This document shows, piece after piece, positions 8,422 to 17,422 of a DNA stretch of 59,668 nucleotides. The stretch is from Neorhizobium vignae (GTDB taxonomy: Bacteria > Pseudomonadota > Alphaproteobacteria > Rhizobiales > Rhizobiaceae). The stretch covers positions 1 through 59,668 of the forward strand of contig NZ_JNNU01000029.1 of NCBI RefSeq assembly GCF_000732195.1. The letters are read 5' to 3'. The position numbers and the translations under genes are program-made. Each line of letters starts with the position of its first letter. Within the stretch, counting starts at the first letter, position 1. The notes beneath the pieces are model-generated. The model saw only the letters and a list, made by a program, of their open reading frames with translations, ran no database searches and was not told the DNA's origin.

Positions 8422-8877
8422 TTAGTTCTCTCTTTTCGATCTGAAAAAGCGGGTGAGCAGGATCGCGGCCTCGCTTTCGCCGAGGCCGGAATAGACTTCC
8501 GGCGCATGATGGCAGGTCGGCTGGGCAAAGAAGCGCACGCCGTTATCCACCGCGCCGCCTTTCGGATCTTCAGCGCCGTAATAGAGCCGCCGGATGCGCG
8601 CAAACGAGATCGCCGCCGCGCACATGGTGCAGGGTTCGAGCGTCACGTAGAGGTCGGCACCTGACAGCCGCTCCTGTCCAAGGGCGGCCGAGGCATCCCG
8701 GATGACGGCGATTTCGGCATGGGCGGTAACGTCGTTTTCGGCGCGGGTCCGGTTTCCGGACCGGGCGACGATAACGCCGTCGACGACCAGAACCGCACCG
8801 ATCGGAACCTCGCCGCGGGCGGCCGCGTCTCTGGCTTCCGCAAGGGCTGCGTCCATGAACCCATCGGTATTAGGCAT
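8422..8877 (-). CDS. tadA: tRNA-specific adenosine deaminase TadA
   Basis: Zinc-dependent deaminase that converts A34 to inosine in tRNA-Arg(ACG), needed to read CGN codons. The 151-residue protein shows both zinc motifs of the cytidine/tRNA adenosine deaminase fold: THAEIAVIRDA (His and catalytic Glu, residues about 52-62) and LEPCTMCAAAI (two Cys, about 80-90). The region GEVPIGAVLVVDG is typical for TadA. It converges on the lipoprotein gene, seven bases apart, and diverges from the pseudouridine synthase gene; together with that gene and rsmD it forms an RNA-modification neighbourhood. A general nucleoside deaminase role cannot be fully excluded from sequence. Confidence 0.93.
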   Translation of the reverse strand: MPNTDGFMDAALAEARDAAARGEVPIGAVLVVDGVIVARSGNRTRAENDVTAHAEIAVIRDASAALGQERLSGADLYVTLEPCTMCAAAISFARIRRLYYGAEDPKGGAVDNGVRFFAQPTCHHAPEVYSGLGESEAAILLTRFFRSKREN

Positions 8878-9024
8878 TTCGGCGATTTCCTCTTAACCCG
8901 GATCGCGCGAACTGGTAGGAAGCATCCAACTGGACGCCCGGCTGCGGGCACGAATCCATCTCAGTCAACACGAACAAGAATGTCCGGATCGCTCCGTAGA
9001 CATCACGCTTCAGGCAAACAACAA

Positions 9025-11196
9025 ATGAATTCCAAAGACAAGCCGAAGCGCGGCGAAGGCAAGACTTTCGTTCGCGAAACCAAACCAAGAGCCGCTCCGA
9101 AGGCCGGCGCTGGCGGCAAGGCGGGCTTTTCCGCCAAGGAAGGCCTTGCGCCCAGGAAGGGCTCCGCGGCCAAGAGCGGCGCTGAAAAGGCGGCAAAGCC
9201 CGTCCGCAAGCTGCCGCCGGCACCCGAAACCATGGAGGCCGAAGGCAAGCCCGAGCGCATCTCCAAGATCCTCGCCCGCGTCGGCGTCGCGTCGCGCCGC
9301 GATATCGAGCGGATGATCATGGAAGGCCGGGTCAGCCTGAACGGCAAGGTCCTCGATACCCCGGTCGTCAACGTGACGCTCGCCGACAAGATCGAGGTGG
9401 ACGGCATGCCGATCCGCGGCATCGAGCGCACCCGCCTCTGGCTCTATCACAAGCCGGCCGGCTTGGTGACCACCAATTCCGATCCGGAAGGCCGCGCGAC
9501 CGTTTTCGACAACCTGCCCGAAGGCCTGCCGCGGGTGCTCTCCATCGGCCGCCTCGACATCAATACCGAAGGCCTGCTGCTGCTGACCAACGATGGCGGC
9601 CTGTCGCGGGTGCTGGAACTGCCGACCACCGGCTGGCTGCGCCGTTACCGCGTGCGTGCCCATGGCGAGATCAAGCAGGAGGAACTGGACAAGCTGAAGG
9701 AGGGCATCGCCGTCGAAGGCGTGCTCTACGGCTCGATCGATGCGACGCTCGACCGCACCCAGGGCAGCAATTCCTGGATCACAATGGGCCTTCGCGAAGG
9801 CAAGAACCGCGAGATCAAGAACGTGCTCGGCGCGCTTGGCCTCGAGGTCAACCGCCTGATCCGCATTTCCTACGGACCGTTCCAGCTCGGGGACCTGCCG
9901 GAAGGCGAGGTGGTGGAAGTGCGGGGCCGCATGCTGCGCGACCAGCTCGGGCCGCGCCTCATCGAGGAATCCAAGGCGAATTTCGATGCGCCGATCTACA
10001 CCGAGACCGGCGCTGACGATGAAGAGAAACCCGTCCGCGCCGAACGCTCGGCCCGCACCGAGCACTCGGAATGGGCGGCAAGACCGGAGCGGAGCGACCG
10101 TCCGCGCGCCGGCAAGCCGGAGGACCGGCGCGAAAAGGCGCTCGGCCGTCTGGATACCAAGCGCGACGACCGCAAGTTCGCCGACAAGCCGCGCGGCGCA
10201 AAGCCGTTCGGCGGTCGCGCTGAGGACGAGGACGACCGGCCGAAGAAGCGTCCGCCGATGGGCACCAGCCGCACCGCCAATGTCTGGATGGCGCCTGGCG
10301 CCCGCCCGACCACCGAAAACAAGACCCGCAAATTTTCCGCCCGTGCCGAGGCCGAGCAGCTTTTCAAGAAGCCCACGCCTCAGAACGACCGGCCGGTTAT
10401 CGTCAACCGCGCCCAGGAGGACAGCGACTGGATCCGCGCCGACGGTCCTGACAAGCCGGAGAAGGGCGATTTCGGCAATAAGCGGTCCTCTGGTGATCGC
10501 CCGCCCCGCGGTGATCGTCCCTTCGCTGACAAGCCCAAGGGTGAGCGCTCATTCGGCGAACGCAAGCCGCGCGAAGGTGGCGAGCGTCCCCGAACCAAGT
10601 CCTTCTCCGGCGAGGCTCGCTCGGAACGTCCGCGTGGCGACCGCCCATTCGGCGACAAACCTCGCGGCGACCGCCCGTTTGCTGACCGCAAGCCACGGGC
10701 CGATGGTGATCGTCCTGCGCGCTCCTTCGGCGAAGGCCGTTCCGAGCGCCCGCGCGGCGAGCGTCCTTCCGGTGACCGTCCGCCCCGTGGAGACCGTCCG
10801 TTTGGCGACAAGCCGAGGGGCGAACGCTCCTTCGGTGACAAGCCCAGAGGCGAACGTCCATTCGGCGACCGCAAACCGCGCGAGGACGGAGAGCGTCCCG
10901 CACGGTCCTTCTCCGCAGGCGAGGGGCGCTCCGAGCGTCCGCGCAGCGACCGGCCGTTTTCGGATCGGCCGCCGCGTGGTGATCGTCCCGCAGGTGATCG
11001 GCCTGCCGGCGACAGGCCGCGCGGTGGAAAGCCGTTCGGAGCAAAGCCGGGCGGCGGCAAGAGCTTTGGCGGAAAGCCTTCCGGCGGCCGCGGAAAGCCG
11101 GCGGGTGCCGGTGGCAAGCCCGGGGGCAAGCCTGGTGGCCGGCCCGCCTCGGGCGGACGCCCGGCCGGCGGCAAGCCGCGCACGCCGAGAGGGTAA
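9025..11196 (+). CDS. rluB: RluB-type 23S rRNA pseudouridine synthase with long repetitive charged tail
   Basis: Predicted RNA pseudouridine synthase of the RsuA/RluB/E/F family. Of 723 residues, about 1-75 are a Lys/Ala/Gly-rich leader, 76-125 an S4 RNA-binding domain (RISKILARVGVASRRDIERM), and about 135-325 the catalytic domain with the nucleophile Asp in GRLDINTEGLLLL. The remaining ~390 residues are low complexity, built of units such as RPRGDRPFGDKPRGDRPF and later GGKP repeats, very rich in Arg, Asp, Gly, Pro and Lys and presumably disordered. Typical RluB is under 300 residues, so the tail more than doubles the protein. ATG chosen because MNSKDKPKRGEGK begins the basic leader; the frame is open far upstream. 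Six bases separate its stop from rsmD. Confidence 0.92.
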   Translation: MNSKDKPKRGEGKTFVRETKPRAAPKAGAGGKAGFSAKEGLAPRKGSAAKSGAEKAAKPVRKLPPAPETMEAEGKPERISKILARVGVASRRDIERMIMEGRVSLNGKVLDTPVVNVTLADKIEVDGMPIRGIERTRLWLYHKPAGLVTTNSDPEGRATVFDNLPEGLPRVLSIGRLDINTEGLLLLTNDGGLSRVLELPTTGWLRRYRVRAHGEIKQEELDKLKEGIAVEGVLYGSIDATLDRTQGSNSWITMGLREGKNREIKNVLGALGLEVNRLIRISYGPFQLGDLPEGEVVEVRGRMLRDQLGPRLIEESKANFDAPIYTETGADDEEKPVRAERSARTEHSEWAARPERSDRPRAGKPEDRREKALGRLDTKRDDRKFADKPRGAKPFGGRAEDEDDRPKKRPPMGTSRTANVWMAPGARPTTENKTRKFSARAEAEQLFKKPTPQNDRPVIVNRAQEDSDWIRADGPDKPEKGDFGNKRSSGDRPPRGDRPFADKPKGERSFGERKPREGGERPRTKSFSGEARSERPRGDRPFGDKPRGDRPFADRKPRADGDRPARSFGEGRSERPRGERPSGDRPPRGDRPFGDKPRGERSFGDKPRGERPFGDRKPREDGERPARSFSAGEGRSERPRSDRPFSDRPPRGDRPAGDRPAGDRPRGGKPFGAKPGGGKSFGGKPSGGRGKPAGAGGKPGGKPGGRPASGGRPAGGKPRTPRG

Positions 11197-11202
11197 CGCG
11201 CA

Positions 11203-11763
11203 GTGCGGATCGTCGGTGGTGAATTTCGCGGTCGGTCTCTGGCCACGCCCAAAACAAGCGACATCCGGCCGACCATCGACCGGACGCGTGAAAGCCTGTT
11301 CAACATCATCGGCCACGTCTATCCGCAGGCACTGGATGGCGGCCGGGTGATCGACCTTTTCGCCGGCACCGGCGCTGTCGGGCTGGAGGCGTTGTCGCGC
11401 GGCTGCAAGAGTGCGCTCTTCGTCGAGAACGGCGTCGAGGGCAGGGGCCTGTTGTGGGAGAATATCGACAGTCTCGGCCTGCATGGCCGGGCGCGCATCC
11501 TGCGCCGTGATGCCACAAAGCTCGGCACGGCCAATAATATCGAGCCGTTCCATTTCCTGTTCGCCGACCCGCCCTATGGCCAGGGGCTCGGCGAGGGCGC
11601 CATGCTTTCGGCCCATGCCGGCGGCTGGCTCGCGCCCGGAGCCCTTGCCATTCTGGAGGAGCGGGCCGACATCAATCCTTCCGTGGATGCCGTCTTCAAG
11701 TTTTTGGAGAGCCGGACGTTCGGCGATACCCGCATGGATTTTTTCCGCTACCAGCCGGCCTGA
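11203..11763 (+). CDS. rsmD: 16S rRNA (guanine(966)-N2)-methyltransferase RsmD
   Basis: SAM-dependent methyltransferase that modifies G966 of 16S rRNA in the assembled small subunit. The 186-residue length is normal. It begins MRIVGGEFRGRSLATP, has the RPT..RTRESLFNII segment, SAM motif I DLFAGTGAVGLEALSRG (residues about 49-65) and the catalytic motif FADPPYG (about 119-125). Start codon is GTG, with GAGAGGG overlapping the end of the upstream pseudouridine synthase gene, so the two are probably translated from one transcript. Ten bases separate it from the next gene. Confidence 0.96.
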   Translation: MRIVGGEFRGRSLATPKTSDIRPTIDRTRESLFNIIGHVYPQALDGGRVIDLFAGTGAVGLEALSRGCKSALFVENGVEGRGLLWENIDSLGLHGRARILRRDATKLGTANNIEPFHFLFADPPYGQGLGEGAMLSAHAGGWLAPGALAILEERADINPSVDAVFKFLESRTFGDTRMDFFRYQPA

Positions 11764-11773
11764 GGTCAGAGGA

Positions 11774-12655
11774 ATGAATACGAGGCTTGCAGTTCCCGAT
11801 CTCGAAGCCGTCAGAGCCAAGGGCGGCCTGACGTTTGCGGTTGCTCTCGGCGGCGGCGGCGCGCGCGGCCTCTCCCATATCCAGGTCATCGAGGCGCTCG
11901 ACGAACTCGGCATACGGCCCGTGGCGATTTCCGGCTCGTCGATCGGCGCGATCATCGGCGCCGGCATGGCGTCGGGCATGACCGGACGCGAGATCCGCGA
12001 ATACGCGCTGGAGACGGTCGGCCATCGCGGCACCCTCTTGAACAAGCTCTGGGGTCTCGGCCCCGCGACCATGCGCGACAAGCTCGGTGGTTTCCGCTTC
12101 GGGCAGTTCAATCTCGAACTGATCCTCGATGCCTTCCTGCCGCCGCAGGTGCCGGAGGATTTCGCCGATCTCGAAATCCCGATGAAGATCTCGGCTACCG
12201 ATTATTACGGCCAGGCGGAGGTGATCCTCGAACAGGGCGAACTGCGCACCGCGATCGCCGCCTCTGCCGCCATTCCGGGCCTGTTCATGCCGGTCCGGGT
12301 GAACGGCCGGGTGATGATCGACGGCGGCGTCTTCAATCCCGTCCCTTATGAGCAGCTGATGGACGTTGCCGATGTGGTGATCGGAGTCGACGTGGTCGGT
12401 GCGCCGGAAGGCGACGGCACCCATGCGCCCAATCGCATCGACAGCCTGTTCGGGGCCAGCCAGCTCACCATGCAGGCCAGCATCGCGCTCAAGCTGAAGC
12501 TCAATCCGCCCCAGATCTTCCTTCGGCCGTCGGTCAACCGTTTCCGGGTGCTGGACTTCCTGAAGGCCCGCGACATCCTCGACGAATCCGAGCACGTCAA
12601 GGATGAGTTGAAGCGCGCCATCGACGCGCTTCATGCGGCGGCAGCCGAAGCCTGA
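11774..12655 (+). CDS. Patatin-like phospholipase (RssA-like)
   Basis: Predicted serine acyl hydrolase with a Ser-Asp dyad; substrate unknown, probably phospholipid or lysophospholipid. The 293-residue protein shows the oxyanion motif GGGGARG (about residues 26-32), the nucleophile elbow GSSIG (about 54-58) and the catalytic Asp in IDGGVFNPVP (DGG, about 180). Length and motifs fit the bacterial RssA/YchK group. ATG chosen with AGAGGA directly upstream (tight spacing); the frame is open far upstream through rsmD in another frame and is not used. Third gene of a probable rluB-rsmD-patatin operon. Confidence 0.92.
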   Translation: MNTRLAVPDLEAVRAKGGLTFAVALGGGGARGLSHIQVIEALDELGIRPVAISGSSIGAIIGAGMASGMTGREIREYALETVGHRGTLLNKLWGLGPATMRDKLGGFRFGQFNLELILDAFLPPQVPEDFADLEIPMKISATDYYGQAEVILEQGELRTAIAASAAIPGLFMPVRVNGRVMIDGGVFNPVPYEQLMDVADVVIGVDVVGAPEGDGTHAPNRIDSLFGASQLTMQASIALKLKLNPPQIFLRPSVNRFRVLDFLKARDILDESEHVKDELKRAIDALHAAAAEA

Positions 12656-12673
12656 CGGTTCGGCCAGCTATGC

Positions 12674-12936
12674 GGCCTCGGTTTTCCGGGGAGCGCTGAA
12701 AACATTGCGGCCGATCTTGCGTGCGATCTCCGATGGGAAACCGGGCTTATCCAGCGCTTCTACCGTTCGCAGAGGCCGGTCATATAGCCTCGCCCGGGCT
12801 CTGGGCCATGCTCGGTGCAGCCGAGGCGCTGTCGAACGCCGCCGCGAGCGGCGATATCACGGCGGCAGGGGCCAAGGCCGAGCTTTTCGAGACGATCGTC
12901 GCGATGGTCGCAAGAGGGAGCGCCGGCCGGCCCTAG
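12674..12936 (+). pseudogene. Possible frameshifted remnant of a small gene
   Basis: The 277 bases between the patatin gene and the antiporter gene hold two short stretches with coding-like, GC-rich third positions in different frames: first ENIAADLACDLRWETGLIQR (around 12695-12760, frame 2), then SPGLWAMLGAAEALSNAAAS and its continuation to a TAG at 12934-12936 (frame 1). A GTG at 12721 could start the second part (71 residues). The TAG overlaps the antiporter stop as CTAG. I do not recognise the family. It may equally be non-coding sequence or an intact small gene starting at the GTG. Confidence 0.25.
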
Positions 12937-14747
12937 CCGTTCTCGGCCGTCGCGGGTTCCGCGCTCAGTTCGTCGGCGTCCACCACCATCGACCGCTTCG
13001 GCTTGATCAACGGTTCCGGCCGGACCGGGCTGTTGAACAGCATCTCGCGGCCGGCGCCGAGCCCCTGTACGGCCTGGATCTGCAGCCGCTCCTCGTCGCG
13101 CTGGCGGATGTCGTCACGGATATCGTCGGCCTCGTTTTCGCTCATGCCGAGCGCTTCCAGCGTCTTTTTGCCGAACAGCAGGCCGGATTCCAGGGTCTCG
13201 CGCAGCTCGTATTCGACGTTCCGATCTCGCAGCGACAGCGAATGGATACGGTCGTAGGAGCGGACATAGAGGCGCACGTCCGGAAATTGCGAGCGGATGA
13301 GATCGACGATCTGGTCGGTCGTCTCGCGTTTCTGAGTGGTGACGGCGACGATCTTCGCCTTCTCGATGCCCGACGCGATCAGCACGTCCCGACGTGTCCC
13401 GTCGCCGAAATAGATACGGAAACCGAAGGAGGCGGCCTGGCGGATGCGGTCGGCGGAATCGTCGATGACGGTGACCTCGCGGCCGCCGGCGAGCAGGATC
13501 TGAGCGGCGATCTGGCCGAAACGCGAAAACCCGATCATCAGCACGTCGGCCCCGGCACCGTCGAAATCCTCCTCCAGTTCCTCGCGGCTCTCGCCGTGGA
13601 GGAGCCGTTTGGAAAGTGCCGCACCGAACGGCGTGAGCGCCATCGAAAGCGTCACGGCTGCGATCAGCAGCGAGGCGGTGGCCGACGAGAACAGGCCGCT
13701 CGCGGTTGCCGTGGTGAACAGCACGAAGCCGAATTCGCCGCCCTGCGGCAGCAGGAACGCGATGCGCACCGCGTCATTGTGCGGCGAACCCCAGAGCCGG
13801 GAGAGCCCGTAGACGATCAGCGCCTTGAGTGCCATGAAGATCGGCACCGCGGGCAGTATGAAGAAGATGTTGTCGAGGATGACATGGACTTCCAGCGACA
13901 GGCCGACAGCGATGAAGAACAGCGCCAGAAGCAGGCCGCGGAAGGGTTCGATATCCGCTTCCAGCTCGTGCCGGTAGGAAGACTCGGCCAGCATCACGCC
14001 GGACAGGAAGGCGCCCATAGCCATCGACAGGCCGGCCGCCTGCATCGCCGCCGCCGATCCCAGCACCACCAGCAGCGCAGCGGCGATCATCACCTCCCGC
14101 GCACCGGTGCTGGCAATAATCTGGAACATCGGCGTCAGAAGATAGCGACCGGCAATCACCATGGCGCCGACTGCTCCGACCGCGATTGCAAAATCCAGAA
14201 GCGGCGAGGCTTCCGTCTCCGTGGTTCCAGGTGCCAGGATGGTGATCAGTGCCAGCAGCGGCACGATGGCAAGATCCTGGAACAGCAGCACCGAAAACGA
14301 TCGCTGGCCGTGTCGGCTGTTCATCTCGCCGTCGTCGTTGAGGATCTGCAGGGCAAACGCCGTCGAGGACAATGCAAGGCCGAAACCGACAATCAGGCTG
14401 CCGCGCCAGTCCGCCATGTTGGTCAGATACGCCAATCCGGTCAGCACCAGTCCCGAGATCACCACCTGTGCCGGCCCGAGGCCGAAGACGTCGCCGCGCA
14501 TCTGCCAGAGACGCGCAGGCTTCAGTTCGAGCCCGATGATGAACAGCAGGAAAACGATGCCGAATTCCGCGAAATGCAGCACTTCTTCTGTCTCGACGAT
14601 CTGCTGCATGATCGGTCCGATGACCACTCCGGCGGCAAGATAACCGAGCACCGTGCCGAGTCCCAGCTTCCTGAACACCGGGGCGGCGATCACCGCGCCG
14701 GCAAGCAGGAGAAGCATTTGGGAAAATAGCGAGTCCGGAGCGGTCAT
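12933..14747 (-). CDS. Kef-type (CPA2) potassium/proton antiporter
   Basis: Inner-membrane monovalent cation:proton antiporter of the CPA2 family with a cytosolic TrkA-N nucleotide-binding domain. The 604-residue protein has an N-terminal half of about 12 hydrophobic segments (SQMLLLLAGAVIAAPV, GIVFLLFIIGLEL, FQDLAIVPLLALI), then the Rossmann motif VLMIGFSRFGQIAAQ near residue 413 with VIDDSADR and FGDGTRRDVL. This fits KefB/KefC-like proteins. ATG at MTAPDSLFSQ chosen by family N-terminus; the Shine-Dalgarno is weak. Its gene diverges from pmbA and converges on the possible remnant at 12.7-12.9 kb. Glutathione-gated regulation as in E. coli KefB/C is possible but unproven; an YbaL-type role is an alternative. 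Confidence 0.93.
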   Translation of the reverse strand: MTAPDSLFSQMLLLLAGAVIAAPVFRKLGLGTVLGYLAAGVVIGPIMQQIVETEEVLHFAEFGIVFLLFIIGLELKPARLWQMRGDVFGLGPAQVVISGLVLTGLAYLTNMADWRGSLIVGFGLALSSTAFALQILNDDGEMNSRHGQRSFSVLLFQDLAIVPLLALITILAPGTTETEASPLLDFAIAVGAVGAMVIAGRYLLTPMFQIIASTGAREVMIAAALLVVLGSAAAMQAAGLSMAMGAFLSGVMLAESSYRHELEADIEPFRGLLLALFFIAVGLSLEVHVILDNIFFILPAVPIFMALKALIVYGLSRLWGSPHNDAVRIAFLLPQGGEFGFVLFTTATASGLFSSATASLLIAAVTLSMALTPFGAALSKRLLHGESREELEEDFDGAGADVLMIGFSRFGQIAAQILLAGGREVTVIDDSADRIRQAASFGFRIYFGDGTRRDVLIASGIEKAKIVAVTTQKRETTDQIVDLIRSQFPDVRLYVRSYDRIHSLSLRDRNVEYELRETLESGLLFGKKTLEALGMSENEADDIRDDIRQRDEERLQIQAVQGLGAGREMLFNSPVRPEPLIKPKRSMVVDADELSAEPATAENG

Positions 14748-14851
14748 GAAGGGTGCTTTCAGTCTAAGGTGGGAAATCAAGAATCGGCGAGCCGCCCTTG
14801 ATGCTTCTGACAGTGCACAATAAATGGGACGAGAATGAAAGGCTTGCAATC

Positions 14852-16198
14852 ATGACCTCTGAAATCGATTCCGCCGAACTGCTTTCCCGCGCCAGCCAAC
14901 TGATCGATCTAGCCAAGGCCGCGGGAGCGGATCAGGCGGATGCGGTCGTGGTTCGCTCCCGGTCCCGCTCCGTCAGCGTCCGTCTCGGCAAGGTCGAGGG
15001 CACGGAAGCGTCCGAGAGCGACGACTTCTCGCTTCGCGTCTTCGTCGGACGCCAGGTGGCCAGCGTCTCGGCCAATCCCGGCTTCGACATGAAGGTGCTT
15101 GCCGAGCGCGCCGTCGCCATGGCCAAGGTCTCTCCCGAGGATCCTTTCGCCTGCCTTGCGGACGAAGCCGACCTCGCCAGATCCTATCCGGACCTCGAGC
15201 TCTACGATCCGACCGATGTGCCGACCGATGCATTGCGCGAAGCGGCGCTCGAAATGGAGCAGGCGGCGCTCGACGTCCACGGTGTCACCAATTCCTCCGG
15301 TTCCGGCGCATCGTCCGGCATGGGTGGCCTCGTGCTCGTCACCTCCCACGGCTTTTCCGGCAGCTACACGGCGTCCCGTTTCGGCCGCTCCGTCAGCGTC
15401 ATTGCTGGCGAGGGCACGAAGATGGAGCGCGATTACGATTTCGACAGCCGCCTTTATGCCGCCGACCTCGACGATCCGAAACTGATCGGCCGCCGTGCCG
15501 GCGAGCGCGCCGTCAAGCGCGTCAATCCGCGCCAGGTCGATACCGGCAGCAACGTCACCGTCGTCTTCGATCCGCGCATTGCCCGCGGTTTCGTCGGTCA
15601 TATCGCCGGCGCCATCAACGGCGCGTCTGTCGCCCGCAAGACTAGCTTCCTGCGTGACAAGATGGGCCAGCAGGTGCTGAAGGCCGGGCTCAGCATCACC
15701 GATGATCCGCTGATCGTGCGTGGTTCCTCTTCACGGCCCTTCGACGGCGAGGGTGTGTCGGGCGAACGCATGGTGATGATCGAGGACGGCGTCCTGAACC
15801 ACTGGTTCCTGTCGACCTCGACGGCGCGAGAGCTCGGGCTTGCCACCAACGGCCGCGGCGTGCGCGGCGGCACGGCCGTCTCGCCCGCTTCCACCAACCT
15901 GGCGCTGGAACCCGGCGACATCTCGCCCGAGGACCTGATCCGGTCGATCGGCAACGGTTTCTACATCACCGAACTGATCGGCCAGGGCGTCAACATGATC
16001 ACCGGCGAATACTCGCGCGGGGCGACCGGCTTCTGGATCGAGAATGGCGAACTCGCCTATCCCGTTTCGGAAGTGACCATTGCGTCCAACCTCAAGGACA
16101 TGTTCATGCGCCTGACGCCGGCCAACGACATAGATCGCAAGTTCGGCGTCGCCTCTCCGACCATCGCCATCGAGGGCATGACGCTGGCGGGACGCTGA
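14852..16198 (+). CDS. pmbA: TldD/PmbA family protein (TldE/PmbA metalloprotease subunit)
   Basis: Cytosolic partner of TldD; the TldD-TldE heterodimer is a metalloprotease that processes modified peptides such as microcin B17 and PqqA-like peptides in known cases. The 448-residue protein lacks the HExxxH zinc motif of TldD, which identifies it as the TldE/PmbA subunit. Family landmarks include VVFDPRIARGFVGHIAGAI, FDGEGVSGERMVMIEDGVL and ITGEYSRGATGFWIENGE. ATG chosen at MTSEIDSAELL; two earlier in-frame starts (TTG/ATG about 54 bases up) are possible. TldD is not in the window. The next gene begins five bases after its stop, suggesting co-transcription. Confidence 0.95.
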   Translation: MTSEIDSAELLSRASQLIDLAKAAGADQADAVVVRSRSRSVSVRLGKVEGTEASESDDFSLRVFVGRQVASVSANPGFDMKVLAERAVAMAKVSPEDPFACLADEADLARSYPDLELYDPTDVPTDALREAALEMEQAALDVHGVTNSSGSGASSGMGGLVLVTSHGFSGSYTASRFGRSVSVIAGEGTKMERDYDFDSRLYAADLDDPKLIGRRAGERAVKRVNPRQVDTGSNVTVVFDPRIARGFVGHIAGAINGASVARKTSFLRDKMGQQVLKAGLSITDDPLIVRGSSSRPFDGEGVSGERMVMIEDGVLNHWFLSTSTARELGLATNGRGVRGGTAVSPASTNLALEPGDISPEDLIRSIGNGFYITELIGQGVNMITGEYSRGATGFWIENGELAYPVSEVTIASNLKDMFMRLTPANDIDRKFGVASPTIAIEGMTLAGR

Positions 16199-16203
16199 TC
16201 TCG

Positions 16204-17007
16204 ATGACGGTTGCTGAAGCTTGGGCTCAGGATCTCGAACTCATTCTCGACGCGGCACGCCAGGCCGGCGAGATCGCCCATGGCTTTTTCGGCCGCTCGC
16301 CGGAAGTCTGGTGGAAGAACGAGGGCAGGTCGCCGGTCAGTGCGGCGGATTTCGCCGCCAACGACCGGCTGCAGACCCTGCTTCTGAAGGCCCGGCCGGA
16401 TTACGGCTGGCTCTCCGAAGAAACCGACGACGATGTCGCCCGGCTTGGCCGTGAAACGCTCTTCGTCGTCGATCCGATCGACGGCACCCGCGCCTTCATC
16501 AACGGCGAGAAGACCTGGTGCGTCTCGGTAGCCGTCGTGCATCGTGGGCAGCCGGTGGCGGGTGTTCTTGTGGCACCGGCGCTCGACGAGGAGTTTTCCG
16601 CGGTTAGGGATGGGCCTGCGCTGAAGAATGGCGGGCGGATTTCGGTCACCGCCGCCCGCAGCAACGCAGAACTGGTCATCGCGGCCGACGAAAACCTCGT
16701 CAAGAGATTCGAGCCGGATTTTCGCGACGAAGTCCGCCGTGTGCGGCATGTGCCGTCGCTCGCCTACCGGCTCGCCATGATCGCCGACGGCAGCATCGAT
16801 GGCACCGTCGTCAAGCGTGCCTCTCACGACTGGGATCTGGCGGCTGCCGACCTCATTCTCGAGCGGGCGGGCGGTCGCCTCATCGATCTTGCCGGCAACC
16901 GGCTTGTCTACAATCGCGAAAGCGTCAGCCATGAAATGCTGGCCGCCGGCGCCGAACACGCGCTTCACAGCCTTTTACCCAAGCTCGCGAGGCTCGCTCC
17001 GGGTTGA
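16204..17007 (+). CDS. cysQ: Inositol monophosphatase family protein, CysQ-like 3'(2'),5'-bisphosphate nucleotidase
   Basis: Mg-dependent phosphatase of the IMPase superfamily; the CysQ group hydrolyses 3'-phosphoadenosine 5'-phosphate left by sulfate activation. The 267-residue protein has the metal motifs WLSEETDD (residues about 69-76), DPIDGTRAF (about 91-99) and the C-terminal WDLAAADLILERAGG (about 217). Starts five bases after the pmbA stop. A role as inositol monophosphatase or in another sugar phosphate pathway cannot be ruled out by motifs alone. Confidence 0.85.
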   Translation: MTVAEAWAQDLELILDAARQAGEIAHGFFGRSPEVWWKNEGRSPVSAADFAANDRLQTLLLKARPDYGWLSEETDDDVARLGRETLFVVDPIDGTRAFINGEKTWCVSVAVVHRGQPVAGVLVAPALDEEFSAVRDGPALKNGGRISVTAARSNAELVIAADENLVKRFEPDFRDEVRRVRHVPSLAYRLAMIADGSIDGTVVKRASHDWDLAAADLILERAGGRLIDLAGNRLVYNRESVSHEMLAAGAEHALHSLLPKLARLAPG

Positions 17008-17070
17008 CCTTTCGCTGGGAATGCAGCAGAGGAAGGGCCGGGGGAGCTGGAACGGACGGAATATCGGACA

Positions 17071-17313
17071 ATGACGGAAACGGGCGAAAAGAAACAACTT
17101 CTGCACCTGGTCTTCGGCGGCGAACTGCAGAGCCTGGAAGGCCTCCAATTCAAGGACCTTTCGGCCGTTGATATCGTCGGCATCTATCCCGACTACGCCA
17201 GCGCGCTGATCGCTTGGCGGGGCAAGGCGCAGCAGACGGTCGACAACGCTCATATGCGGTATTTCATCGTTCACATGCACCGCCTGCTCGATCCTGATAC
17301 TAAGTCGGCTTGA
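17071..17313 (+). CDS. DUF4170 domain protein
   Basis: Small 80-residue cytosolic protein of unknown function, compact and without membrane segments (LLHLVFGGELQSLEGLQFKD, AQQTVDNAHMRYFIVHMHRL). DUF4170 genes sit upstream of waaA in many alphaproteobacteria, so a link to lipid A or Kdo transfer is suspected but not shown. It starts 63 bases after the CysQ-like gene and is followed by a good terminator before waaA. Confidence 0.85.
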   Translation: MTETGEKKQLLHLVFGGELQSLEGLQFKDLSAVDIVGIYPDYASALIAWRGKAQQTVDNAHMRYFIVHMHRLLDPDTKSA

Positions 17314-17349
17314 GATAAGCCTCGCGTCTTACAATGTGCTCGCAATGCC

Positions 17350-17387
17350 GGTCCCTCGCCTGGTATCGATCCCGGGGACCCTTTTTT
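17350..17387 (+). terminator. Rho-independent terminator between DUF4170 and waaA
   Basis: GGTCCC at 17350-17355, a 19-base loop, GGGACC at 17375-17380, one C, then six T residues (17382-17387). The loop is large for the stem, so efficiency may be partial. It separates the pmbA-cysQ-DUF4170 transcript from waaA. Confidence 0.7.
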
Positions 17388-17422
17388 GACGCATTTGTAA
17401 AACACAAAAAACTGGGTTACGG

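Noticed and set aside
10500..11180. CRISPR-like or minisatellite reading of the repeats in the RluB tail
   Set aside because: Repeat units vary in length and are maintained as codons; no regular spacer pattern, so not a CRISPR array.
10370..11260. Long open frames on both strands opposite the RluB tail
   Set aside because: They arise from the repetitive GC-rich DNA of the tail; their translations are the same kind of Arg/Pro/Ala-rich noise in several frames.
12633..14729. 698-codon plus-strand frame across the antiporter gene
   Set aside because: It is the mirror of the antiporter gene, Arg/His/Gln-rich with no domain; the minus-strand frame encodes a clear Kef-type protein.
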